Of a stretch of DNA of 64,000 bases, positions 38,801 to 49,025 are shown piece by piece (positions within the stretch are counted from its first letter, which is position 1; each line of letters begins with the position of its first letter). The translations under genes were made by a program, and so were the position numbers. The notes beneath the pieces were generated by a model that did not search any database, had not been told where the DNA came from, and saw only the letters and a list, made by a program, of their open reading frames with translations. The stretch spans positions 85,070,748 through 85,134,747 of the forward strand of contig NC_133935.1 of the NCBI RefSeq assembly GCF_031877795.1. Direction: 5' to 3'. This DNA comes from Strix aluco (taxonomy: Eukaryota > Chordata > Aves > Strigiformes > Strigidae).

Positions 38801-41800
38801 ATCTAACTTAATTCATTCCAACTGATTGAGAAGTATATTTAGATGTGATTTGCTGATGACACAGCACTTCACGTCCTTGTTTTGGGACAAGTTATATTTA
38901 GGTTTGCAAACTTATTTCACAGTAAGCTGCTCTTTGGCGTGCTCAGACAGAACTGAGAGTCTACGCCCCTTTCCAATGTTTGCTTATAGATGATTGCAAC
39001 TTCTAACGGCTTAGTTTTGCTTATTATGCCTCACTCCATAGATTCACTCTGGTGCAGGCAGCAACTCTACAGTATGACTGTTTATATCTTCAGTATGAAA
39101 ATGTTGGTAGGGTTTCATGTTGCTCATCTTCTGGGTGCAGAAAGAAAGGGCTCAACAGCCTGCTTCAGGCAGGAGGGGCAGGAGCAGGCAGATAGGCCTG
39201 GTGTCTCCTCCTGCAACCACTCCCAGCTGCTGCAGAACATCCTTGCTCCAGCATCCTTTCTCCTCTAGAAGAAACACAAGGGAGTTGAATCAGCCCCTCC
39301 TAACTAAAAATGTGTAGACAAATTCAGGCGTCATGTCACCTGGTGGAGATACTCCCAAGGGATTTTTCTGCATCCCGAACAACTCTATCCTTATAAAACC
39401 AATGGCAACAAATAACTCCAGTGTGAAGATAGCTTTGGATGGCAGGATTGTTCTAAAATTAAAACAAAAAATGTTTGCTTAAAATAACTAATAGTTTCAC
39501 CAGACTCTCAGAGACTCTCCTTGGCTTTGCTACCCTCATGTTCCCTTCATGACATCCAGTTTAATCCCTCAGCTGTGATTTTAGCCCTGTGGCAGGGAGT
39601 AAAATTAGGCTTACTTCACTGAGCTCTGGGCATGATCTGGTATTGATAAGACAGAAAGATGTGAGAAGTCCTTGGTGAAAAAGGTAGATGCACAGGCTGT
39701 CCTGATTCTCAGGCTTTCTGTTTGCAGAAAAATGCCCAACTCTTCCAAGGACCAAATTTGCTGATGTTACTGCTGACATGTATCCACTGCGGACCAGACT
39801 CTATTATGAATGTGACAGTGGATACAAGAGAAGAAGTGGTCAGTACTTGGGAATTCAGTGTCATAGTGAAAAGGAGGGTGCTTCTTGGGTCTACAAGAAA
39901 TTTGAATGCATTGGTAAGTGATTATTGTCCTTTTTCTACATTTGAGGTGTTTTCCAATGAGTTAGTCAGTATAAGACACATTTGGGAGTTGCTCTAACAA
40001 ATGATCTTTTGCACTTTGCAATTTAGAACTTGCAACAATTCTATCCTGCCTCTAAAAGTTTGGGTGCTCTGGCTTTGCTCTGCTATTCGTCCTGCTGTAA
40101 TTCAGTGCATATAACTTCTCCCATAGATGAGAAAATTTTGTTGTCAACGGCTCCCATGACAGAGTTAGATTTTACACGGAAGCCAGAAACAAAAACACAG
40201 AGCCCTGCACCTCAGAAAAGAGAAAACTTTTCAGAATTTCACCAGAAAGGTAAGTAAGAGCCCATTCATTACTGTAACGCTTCTCCCACTGATTTCCATG
40301 GAAGCAGTGTAAGAATGATGAGTAATTTTTAATTGTTTTGACAGTCAGGGAGAAAGAAACAATTGCTCTCATATCTTGGCTGAACAAGTGAGTTAGTGTT
40401 TTATATCCCGACAAAGAATTAGAAAGGCTTGGTATATCCTGCTTGTCTATATTTTGTAAGAATAAAAATCATGTTGTCTCAAGAACAAAAGTAGTAGGTA
40501 AAATCTATCTGCTTTAACCATGTGCTGCCTTGTGATCCCACAGATTTTTGTGGTCCACCCAAGACAATTCCACATGCCTCTTTAAGTCTGAACAGACAGT
40601 ATTACGTGGGACAAGTATTACATTTCAAATGTCAAAGTGGTTACAATAAGCGACCCCCCACCTCTGGCACCCGCACGTGCAAGAACGAGGATGGCAAAAT
40701 CATCTGGACGCCCCTTGACATGCGATGCACCAATGACAGTGACAAGTGGCCACCACAGACTATTGAGCCAGGTAAGATGGTTGCTTTGGCACATTCATGT
40801 GGGGTCCAGACCCCCCAGCTCAGCACATCAATCCTAGGGAACAACCTGCTTGGGGTTTGAGATGGAGAGATCAGGGACCTCAGGGCTCCAACACTGATAA
40901 AGATGTTATCTCTGGCTGATGGAGATGACATCTCAGGAGGTGACTTTGTCTTGGGTGTCCTTTCATACTAATTGCAAATTGTAGGAATCTGTGAGCAGAG
41001 AGAGCCACTCTGTCATATACTGGGAAGAAAATAGTAGAATAAGGCTTTCTCTTTTTCCTTCCTCCTGGCAGCTATAGGTCACCTACTGCCACTTCACAGT
41101 AAGGTACTCCAGAAGGTATATCTAAGCATCCCTCATGATTGTTTAGGGTTTTAGGATCCAGAGTTTAGCTGGTCCATAGCTAAACCTGAGTGACGTGGCT
41201 CAGTTCTTAATTTAACACCCAGTATGCTGTTTTGAACACAGAGACAGCAAAAAGCCCACCAATATGGCACTGCAGCCCTTATGGACCCAGATTCAGAAGC
41301 ACATGCACCACTGCTCAGGGGACCAACAGGGCTCTCAAGTGAGGCTACAGAACCTCTGCCTCCTGCTTTCATGCCCTTAGGTGGGTTAATGCCAAAAAAA
41401 AAGGCCTTCATGGTCTCTACCCCATGAAAATTACTTGCCTTTTCTGATGGCATCTCTCCTAACTCTACAACGCATGAGTTCAATATGCAGAGAGAAAACA
41501 AAGCCCCTTTCCCAAGTATCTGTGATATCATTGAGGGTCTTGTGCCCTCTGTGGGTGGCAGGCAGAGCTAGTGGTGGAAGGACCCGGATGTCCACCATCT
41601 CTACAGTCCTCAGGCTTTCATTATCTTCCCAACCTGCCCTGAGGTAGAGCTGAATGTTAGAGGTGGGTGCCAATGCGAGGTTAACATGAGAGGACCTTTC
41701 CTACCAACAGAGAGTGGAAAAATCTGGTTTTCACCAGTACTTGGGCCTTTAAGGGAAAATTAATCTTGCAGAACTGTACACATCTACTGCATAGATACCC

Positions 41801-44800
41801 ACATCTGAGCTGGACTGCCTTTATAACCAGTAGAGGGAAATAGGTGTTGATGCTGCTGTGTTAGGTGCCCTATTTCACATCTATTATAGCATGGATGAAC
41901 TGCACCCTATAAAGGCTTGTTTCTCTCCAGTGACTAGAGCAGAGCCCAGATGACAATCTCAGAGATCACATCTACGTAACAGTAGGTGAGATGAATGCCA
42001 GCCCTTGTGACCTATACCAGGCCGTGTGTGGAGCAGGATGGTTTGGGCAAGCCCTTTTGCCTCCAGAGCAATCTTTCAGGTGACACTTGGCCATTGTTGC
42101 CTCTCGTTGCTACTCTGAGTGTAAGAATGAATCACCTTACTCACTGGACACACTATTTCAGCATTAACCCAGGACTTTCTCTCCTTCTTCATAGATCTGT
42201 CTGCTTCCCTGTGGTGCCCGGTTCAGAGTGCTCCAGTCATAGCAGCCACAATTTACTGTTTTGTCTTTCCTCCTCCTTCACGACAGCCATTTTTTTTCCA
42301 TTGATAATTTCACTTGGTACTATCAGGATGAAAGAACTTCTTGCTATGATGGAAATAACCCATCAACATACCAGTCCTAGAAAATGATATAACCTATTGA
42401 ATAATCAGAAATCACAAATATTTGAAATTTTAAGATTAGGATTATGAAAAACATGAGACTGGATGATGAAAGAGGCCATCTTGACCTTTAATTCCACAGA
42501 GCAATTCCAGTTTCCTGCAAAAGTACACTCAGACCTGAGCAAAGTCAGGTTTTTGTAATTAGTACACCAAATATTTATTCCCTCAAAGTGTTGCATTCCT
42601 CTTTGTTATGATGTGATGTCTTTAATGGGGCTAGATAAGGAATATGCTCCCCTTTCTCAGTTCTTTCCCCAGCATTCAGATTTATCAGGAGATCACTGCT
42701 ACAAGGCCTCTTGTTAAAAACCTGCCCATCTCTCAGATTGGCTCAAGTTCAGAACTTCCTCTTCAGGATAAGGGAGAAATTAGATTAATTTCTAGCACTG
42801 GGTGAGTTTTGGGCTACATTTCCAGGGAAAAAAGAGGTCCTGTTTAAAGCCATGTTTCCAGATCCTAGCTTGGCACCTTGAAAGTCATCCTTCCCAGTCT
42901 CATAGGAAATAAAGATCTCAGCTGGATCCCATTCCCTGGAAGATGCAGTTCACTTCATTAACAGATATCAGATCAGTAAATATGTTGATAGCCAGGCTGG
43001 AAACATCTATTGATGGCCAAGAAACAAACATGGCAATTATTAAGTCTTTTGTGCAGAGAGAGAGCTGTCAGACTCTACCCTTGTCACTGCTTCGATGCTG
43101 GAATGGGCTGGCTCTTCTCCTGACTCTATCCTCATCACTGCTTTGATGCTCTTTGCCAGAAGAGCAAATAGATACAAAACTCAAGAATTCCTCTCTCTTC
43201 ATAGATACGACTCATCCAACCTCTTCCTCATCTGTGATACTGCCAGTGACAGGTATGCCATTTTGTTAATTGGACTCAGACTTCACTCCATCCCCCAGAG
43301 CAGTTATTTTGCCTTTCAATTTGCTGTTCTACAGAAGAGATCCATCTCTGTTATAAGAGCTAATAAATACACTGCAAGACACATCTCTGTCCATATATTG
43401 GGTGAGAAGTCAGTAAAGAAAGTGTAGAGACTGTTTAAGCACTTCAGCTTTTTATAAAGAAGTTTTTAAGAACTCATAAGGGATGTAAAAAAAAATAAAT
43501 CAACCAAAAGTCTAGTTTTTAAATTAAGCAATTTTTAGTTTTTTTTCTCTCAGACTCTCTGGGAATTTAGTGAATAACTTCAATTGGAAAAAAAAAAAAG
43601 TAAATATTTAAATGATGTGTTTCTGTCACATTTTCAAAGGAGTAAAAAAAGATGGGGAAATAAAATACTTTCTCACAACTAAACTGATACATTTAGATCA
43701 GTCTGAAGATATTTTTTTCTCCCCCTTCCCCATCACCCATTCAGCCATTAGCTGCTAAAATAGAAATTGTCTCTTACTGTGCATATGCTCGAGACTTTGT
43801 ACAAGGGCTTTTGATTCCAGCTGGAGTCTGCTGACAACTGTAGTGCACGTTATAATAAAGAGGAATAATGGAGTGAGATAAAGAAAGGGAAAAAGGAGTA
43901 CTGCAAATTATGACAGAGACCGCAGCATCAGCAGTCCCTGGTTATTTTGCTGTGGTCAGTCTCTAGTTGCCCAGGTACCCTCTGGCTGGTTCCTGTTTGC
44001 CCCAGGGAGCAAAACAATAGGCAACATGGAAGAACTCTTGCCTTTGGGCATGGGGGCAAGATGAGACCCCATCCCAGATCTGGCCTGTTTCTCCCAGTTG
44101 GAGTAACTGCAATAATTAAGATAACACCAGGTGCTAACCATGTTGATTTTCTGTTTTAACAGCTATCTTTTTTGTTCTGCCTATCATTCCTGCTGTCTTT
44201 GTGTGACTCACCAAACAGAGAATACGATAAGTGGGACGGAACCAGGAAAATGTGAAATCTAAAAAAAAAATCCCTAGCACTGGAAGAGCTATCAACCAGA
44301 TCAGCCATCTCACTGTTGCACTGCTTAGATTTCTGAATCCCTTCTCTGGTATTAAATAAGTGACCCTGGATTTTGGGTTGTCTTATTCAGCTATTAAATG
44401 CTGGCACAAGAAAAAGAGGAGTCAGAGCTTTTGAAATCAAAAAGCATGCTTCGTCCGAGCCATTGTGGAACTGAGAATGGCAGTTCAAATGACGTGTGGA
44501 AAATGAATCCTGTGGGGAAATTAAGGTTAATTATGCAAATATGTTGGTTTCAGATAGATTACGCAATCAGTCTTTTTCTCTCTGGCTAACCTGTGGGAAG
44601 TCTGGTGGAGCATCTGCCACCACGACCACGTAATTCTTCTTCCTTCATCCCCCTGATTTCTCAGTCGTGTCATGACAACTTTGTACTTCAGACTTATTTT
44701 AGTCTGGCTTCCTCGCTGTTTCTATTACTACACTGAGATGCACCAAGGCTGTTCCTGTTCACAGGCTTCCCAGCTTGGTTAATCCAAGATGTCCCTATTT

Positions 44801-45348
44801 GACACTTGGGAGTTCTCCTTTTCTCCTCTCCCTTTGCTAATCCTCATCCCCATTTCTCTTCATGTTACTTACTAATTACTGATGGGCTCTGCCTCTCAGC
44901 TGAATGGGGATTTTTCTCAAAAAGGTGGAGAGGAGTACCTTGTGAAATCACATCAGCAGCATTTTTTTTTCCACTTCAAAATAGGATAAAGCCATAGAAA
45001 GTGTCAATAACGCTTTGAAACATGTTTTAGTGAAGATGGTCAATCATGGTGCAGATTGCCTGGGCCACTGTAGGATTTCTGAGAAAGAATATGAGAGGTG
45101 GAAAATTATCAAGAATGATCTACATTTCACTGACCCTGTGGTGGAACAAGTGATGAAATAGCCGATATCAGATGAAATAGTAACTGAAATACTAAGTGGT
45201 GTCTTCTGCAAAAAGTACTGTGTGGGTTCTCATAGTAAATATAAATGAAGCCACAGAAAACCTGCCTCTTCCCAGCTGTAGTAAAGTATTTTTCCTGCTG
45301 TAGAGAAGACTTCTCTGGGAACTGTGGCATTCAGATCCAAACTCATGA
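29759..45348 (+). CDS. IL2RA: IL2RA (CD25), IL-2 receptor alpha chain
   Basis: IL2RA is a type I membrane protein of lymphocytes that, with the beta and common gamma chains, forms the high-affinity IL-2 receptor. The exons are 29759-29819 (signal peptide), 39728-39913 (sushi 1), 40127-40249 (linker), 40544-40771 (sushi 2), 43205-43252 (stalk), then a membrane exon at 44163 and probably a tail exon at 45304-45348. All joins up to exon 6 are phase 1, as in mammalian sushi-domain genes. Each sushi exon has four Cys and the conserved Trp. Two N-glycosylation sites (NFS, NDS) are visible. Order and divergent orientation relative to RBM17 match human. The favoured model gives 242 residues; reading through the exon 6 donor gives 229. 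The first four exons are firm, exon 5 good, exons 6-7 uncertain. Confidence 0.9.
29820..39727 (+). other. IL2RA: IL2RA intron 1
   Basis: Nearly 10 kb with no recognisable exon and no clear young transposon. In mammals the first intron of IL2RA carries activation-response enhancers; nothing here can be assigned by eye. Confidence 0.6.
39728..39913 (+). CDS. IL2RA: IL2RA exon 2, first sushi domain
   Basis: 62 codons, phase 1 to 1. The reading begins EKCPTLPRTKFADVTADMYP and contains YYECDSGYKRRSG, GIQCHSE, then W in SWVYKKFEC. The four Cys and the Trp before the last Cys define a complement-control (sushi) module; in mammals this is the main IL-2-contacting domain. The acceptor is TTTGCAG and the donor G|GTAAGT. 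Confidence 0.95.
40127..40249 (+). CDS. IL2RA: IL2RA exon 3, linker between sushi domains
   Basis: 41 codons, phase 1 to 1, between CTCCCATAG and G|GTAAGT. The peptide (DEKILLSTAPMTELDFTRKP onward) is rich in Thr, Pro and Lys with no Cys, as expected for an interdomain linker. It carries an NFS glycosylation site. Confidence 0.9.
40544..40771 (+). CDS. IL2RA: IL2RA exon 4, second sushi domain
   Basis: 76 codons, phase 1 to 1. Reads DFCGPPKTIPHASLSLNRQY, HFKCQSGYNKRPP, GTRTCKN, then IIWTPLDMRC with the sushi Trp, and ends in the stalk-like KWPPQTIEP. It includes an NDS glycosylation site. The acceptor is CCCACAG and the donor G|GTAAGA. Confidence 0.95.
40772..43204 (+). other. IL2RA: IL2RA intron 4
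   Basis: No firm exon. It contains one exon-like candidate (42287-42387) that is described under findings. Confidence 0.5.
43205..43252 (+). CDS. IL2RA: IL2RA exon 5, stalk (probable)
   Basis: 48 bases flanked by CTCTCTTCATAG and CAG|GTATGC, phase 1 to 1. They encode DTTHPTSSSSVILPVT: a Thr/Ser/Pro stretch suited to an O-glycosylated stalk, followed by the start of a hydrophobic run. Found by phase and composition, not by direct homology. Confidence 0.65.
44163..44200 (+). CDS. IL2RA: IL2RA exon 6, membrane segment (probable)
   Basis: The acceptor TTTTCTGTTTTAACAG is good. In phase 1 the exon reads AIFFVLPIIPAVF. Joined to the end of exon 5 it makes a hydrophobic span of about 19 residues (VILPVT plus this exon). 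The donor used here (TTT|GTGTGA) is weak; if it is ignored, one more Val precedes a TGA at 44204-44206 and the protein would end with no cytoplasmic tail. Confidence 0.5.
45304..45348 (+). CDS. IL2RA: IL2RA exon 7, short cytoplasmic tail (tentative)
   Basis: After the acceptor TTTTTCCTGCTGTAG, phase 0 reads RRLLWELWHSDPNS then stop. Two Arg directly after the membrane span are a typical stop-transfer signal, and a 14-residue tail is close to the 13-residue tail of human CD25. It depends on the weak exon 6 donor. In another frame the same exon is open for 57 codons (EDFSGNCG onward), which is the competing reading. Confidence 0.4.
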   Translation, partial: RRLLWELWHSDPNS

Positions 45349-47535
45349 AATCGATGACTTGCCAAAGAAGAAGCCAGACTGTACCAGCCACTCCAAGACC
45401 AGCAGTGGCAAACGAGGAGGAAGCCTGGACACTCAAATCCAGTGTGTGAAGGAGGCAGAAAATATTGTGACTTAATTCTTACAGGGACAGAGTGACTTTC
45501 TACCTACAGAGTACAGGTGGAGGGAGTGCACGCCATCACTGACAGACGGGGAAAGAGCCCTGCCTGAAACGGCTTCCCAGAAACACTTCTCCTCCTCCTA
45601 CCATATAGCAGATGTATTGCTAATATAACTGCAGCCTCTTCCGAGCGACAAGGCGTGCATATGGACCAAGCACGTTAGATGATGGCACCATCATTACAGC
45701 CCACACACCACCTTCCCCACAAAGAGAGATACTGCACACCTGACGTCCCCCATCCCTTCCCTACCCAGACAGGTCAAACGCAGTCATGCTTTCTCTTCCT
45801 CACACTGCTCGTCTTCCAAAAGGAAATTAAAACCATTTACCCTCTGCACATAAGCTGAATATCTTACTGGACTCCCTCATGATTCAGTATACACGTGTAT
45901 TCATGTCACCCGCCTCTTCCCAATTATTTTGGACTAGCCCCTTCCACAACAGTTACTACATTATTCCTCCAGCTCAGAAAAGGATGCTGCAGATTGTGGC
46001 AGTTCATTAATTTGACAGCTCCTTTCGTAGCAGCAGAGCACCAAAGAACCCAGTGCAAAGGCATTTGAGGACAGACTCAAGCATACAGGATACTCGACAT
46101 GTACTTAAGATTACTGGGAATTTGTGAAGTTTGAGTAGTTTTCTGCCTCTCTTTAGCCACATTCAGCCTAGTAGGATGGGGTTCATCTACAAAATGCAAA
46201 CTCTATGTCTGAGGCAGACGATGGGAGGGAACAAGTCCCTTTAGAAAGCAGTTCATCTCACCATATTGCCTACATATATATATATGTGCATGTGTGCATT
46301 TATTTATGCCACATATATATGCACATATATATGTACATATATATATACAGACCAAATGACTCATGGTCTAAAGGCACCTGTTCCTCTGCATTGACTGTAA
46401 ACAATGCCCAGATTGACTAGATTAGCTGTAGATGCTTACATGGTGTATGTCAAAAGCAAAATGGGATGAATCCTTTCATTGTAATTCAGGAGAATTTAGA
46501 GAATTAGAACATGAGATCTTAGTGTAGTTTTTTTATTTAGTGATAAAAGTGTATGTGTCATTGGTTTGTATTCCTGTTGAGTTATTCTCACTCCATAGCC
46601 TTGATATTTATACTTCCCATGGCTTTTTTTATTCCTGTTGGAATAGGACTTATTTGTACTATGTATCTTTATAAAGATGGATATGTAACGGTCTATTACA
46701 TGCTGTTATTTTGTATGGGAGCAAACAACAATCTGTATTTATGCAATAGATGACAGGTTTTCACACCTGTCAGCTGCTCGGAAGGCTGAAAGCAGTGGTA
46801 CTAAGCTCTTCTGCTTCATTTGTTTGATGCATGTTACTTATTGTTAACATACCTCCGTTAAGCACTGCAGTTAGGCTGGCATGGCTTGTCCTGCTCAGGG
46901 CATTTCACTGGAGAAGGTTAATAATTCATCTACTCCTAGTATGCACATTTTAATGCAGATAACAAGAGCAGAGTCATATGTTTCCTACTGCTCCAGTGGT
47001 TTTTCCTCCTTTCCCTAGCCAGCTTGGCTCAGGGGCTCTCTCTCCATATTTTGTCTTTGTTTCTTGGAAATTAAGGGAGACGCACTGCTGGTGAGGGACC
47101 TGTAAGCAATAGTGGACAACTACTATGGGGTTTAATTTTCCTAGCTCTTAATGTCTACATAGAGAGTCTGAACCGAGGTCACATCCAACACAGGAGCTGT
47201 ATATATACTTTATCAGGACCTATAACTCTCAGTTGAGCTGTACTTTACCTCTCAGTAGGGCTTGTTGGGCCTCAGGGGACATGTTTGTGTCTGAGGCTTG
47301 AGTCCTCAATACAACAAGCAGACAGAAGTAGAAATCAGTAGGACCCAGCCTGGGAGCAAAACGCCACCACTGGAAGAGGCTGTGGCCAACGAGACACCGT
47401 CACTGTTGTGCTTTCTCCGTGGCCACTCTCACTTGTTTTACATGAGATGTGGTGGTTGATATTTTATTAGGTAGACTTTGATTTTCTCAGCATGGAACAA
47501 CTAATAAACTATAATAATAAATTGTTTTGGATGTT
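45349..47535 (+). other. IL2RA: Probable IL2RA 3' UTR
   Basis: The first close pair of AATAAA signals downstream of the tail exon is at 47503-47508 and 47516-47521. The intervening DNA is AT-rich with short chance frames, as in a long 3' UTR. The end is inferred. Confidence 0.4.
46271..46350. repeat. AT/GT-rich dinucleotide microsatellite
   Basis: Interrupted runs of TA with TG and CA steps, such as ACATATATATATATATGTGC. It lies in the presumed IL2RA 3' UTR and is likely polymorphic. Confidence 0.85.
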
Positions 47536-47954
47536 TGAAAAGCAGCTTGTTCTTCTTGATATTGATCTAAACTTTGAAAAATACATGATTTATTTTCTGT
47601 TACCCTCTCATTTTAACAAAAAGTATCACAAACTCAGGAACGTGTCGCAGGAAGGTACATTCTAAAGACCTGTGCTAAAGCTCACATCACATGTGTACTA
47701 TTACAGTTAACCTTTAATATGCAGGAAGAAACTAAAAATATTTGAGCAAAAGAATCTCTGGCAATGATGTTTCCAAAACATGGAAGCAATTAATAATTTT
47801 TACAATCTAAGGGAAGTGGAGCTCCGTTAGCCCTAACCCTCCCAGGAGGTGGAAACACACCTATTCCTATACCATGGCCCGGAACCCAAGTGTGAGAAAA
47901 TGTGTTTTTCTAGAAATCTGCAGTGTAAGAATCAGCTTGCATATTGCAATGCGT

Positions 47955-49025
47955 CATCATGTGGATGGTCACACTCAAAGAGTTGCGGTCAGTGGCTCAA
48001 TGTCCAAGTGGAGAGCAGTGACGAGTGGCGTTCCTCAGGGGTTGGTGTTGGGACTGGCACTGTTTAACATCTTTGTTAGTGACATGGACAGTGGGATTGA
48101 GGCACCCTTAGCAATTTTGCCAACGACACCCAGCTGTGTGGTACAGTCGATACGCTGCAGGAAAGGAAAGTGCCATCCAGAGGGACCTGGACAGGCTGGA
48201 GAGGTGGGCCTGTGCAAACCTCATGGAGTTCAACAAGGCCAAGGGTAAGGTCCTGCACAGGGGTCAGGGCAATCCCAAACAAAATATAGGCTGGGTGATG
48301 AGTGGATTGAGAGCAGTGTTGCTGAGAAGGACTTGGAGGTATTGGTGGATGACTAACTGACCATGAGCCAGAAATGGGTGCTTGCAGCCCAGAAAGCCAA
48401 CTGTACCCTGGGCTGCACCAAGAGAAGTGTGACCAGCAGGTCGAGGGAGGAGATTCTTCCCGTCTACTCCACTCTCATGACAACCTACCTGCAGTGCTGT
48501 GTCCAGCTCTGGGGGCACCAATGTTAAAAGGACATGGACCTGCTTGAGTGGGTCCAGAGAAGGCCACGAAGATGATTGGGGGACTGGAGCACCTCCCCTG
48601 TGAGGACAGGCTGAGAGAGTTGGGGGTGTTCAGCTGGAGAAGAGAAGGCTCCAGGGAGACCTTAGAGCGGCCTCCCAGGACTTAAAGGGGCTACAGGAAA
48701 GATGGGGAGGGACTCGTCATCAGGGGGGTAGGGAATAGGACAAGGAGCAATGGAATGGCTTTAAACTGAAAGAGGGTAGATTTAGACTAGTTATAAGGAA
48801 GAAATTCTTCACTGTGAGGGTGGTGAGACACTGGCACAGGTTGCCCAGAGAAGCTGTGGCTGCCCCCTCCCTGGAAGGGTTCAAGGCCAGGTTGGATGGG
48901 GCTTTGAGTAACCTGGTCTAGTGGAAGGTGTCCCTGCCCATGGCAGGGGAGTTGGAACTAGATGACCTTTAAGGTCACTTCCAACCCAAACCATTCTGTG
49001 ATTCTATAATTCATTCTATGATATG
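47955..49025 (+). mobile_element. CR1 LINE, 1.1 kb 3' part
   Basis: Plus-strand CR1 starting within reverse transcriptase: readings include SKWRAVTSGVPQGLVLGLAL and FNIFVSDMDSGIE, the catalytic box degraded to FAND, then [12 protein letters not shown]. The non-coding 3' part follows and it ends in GATTCTATAATTCATTCTATG. Frameshifts and stops make it inactive. Confidence 0.92.
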
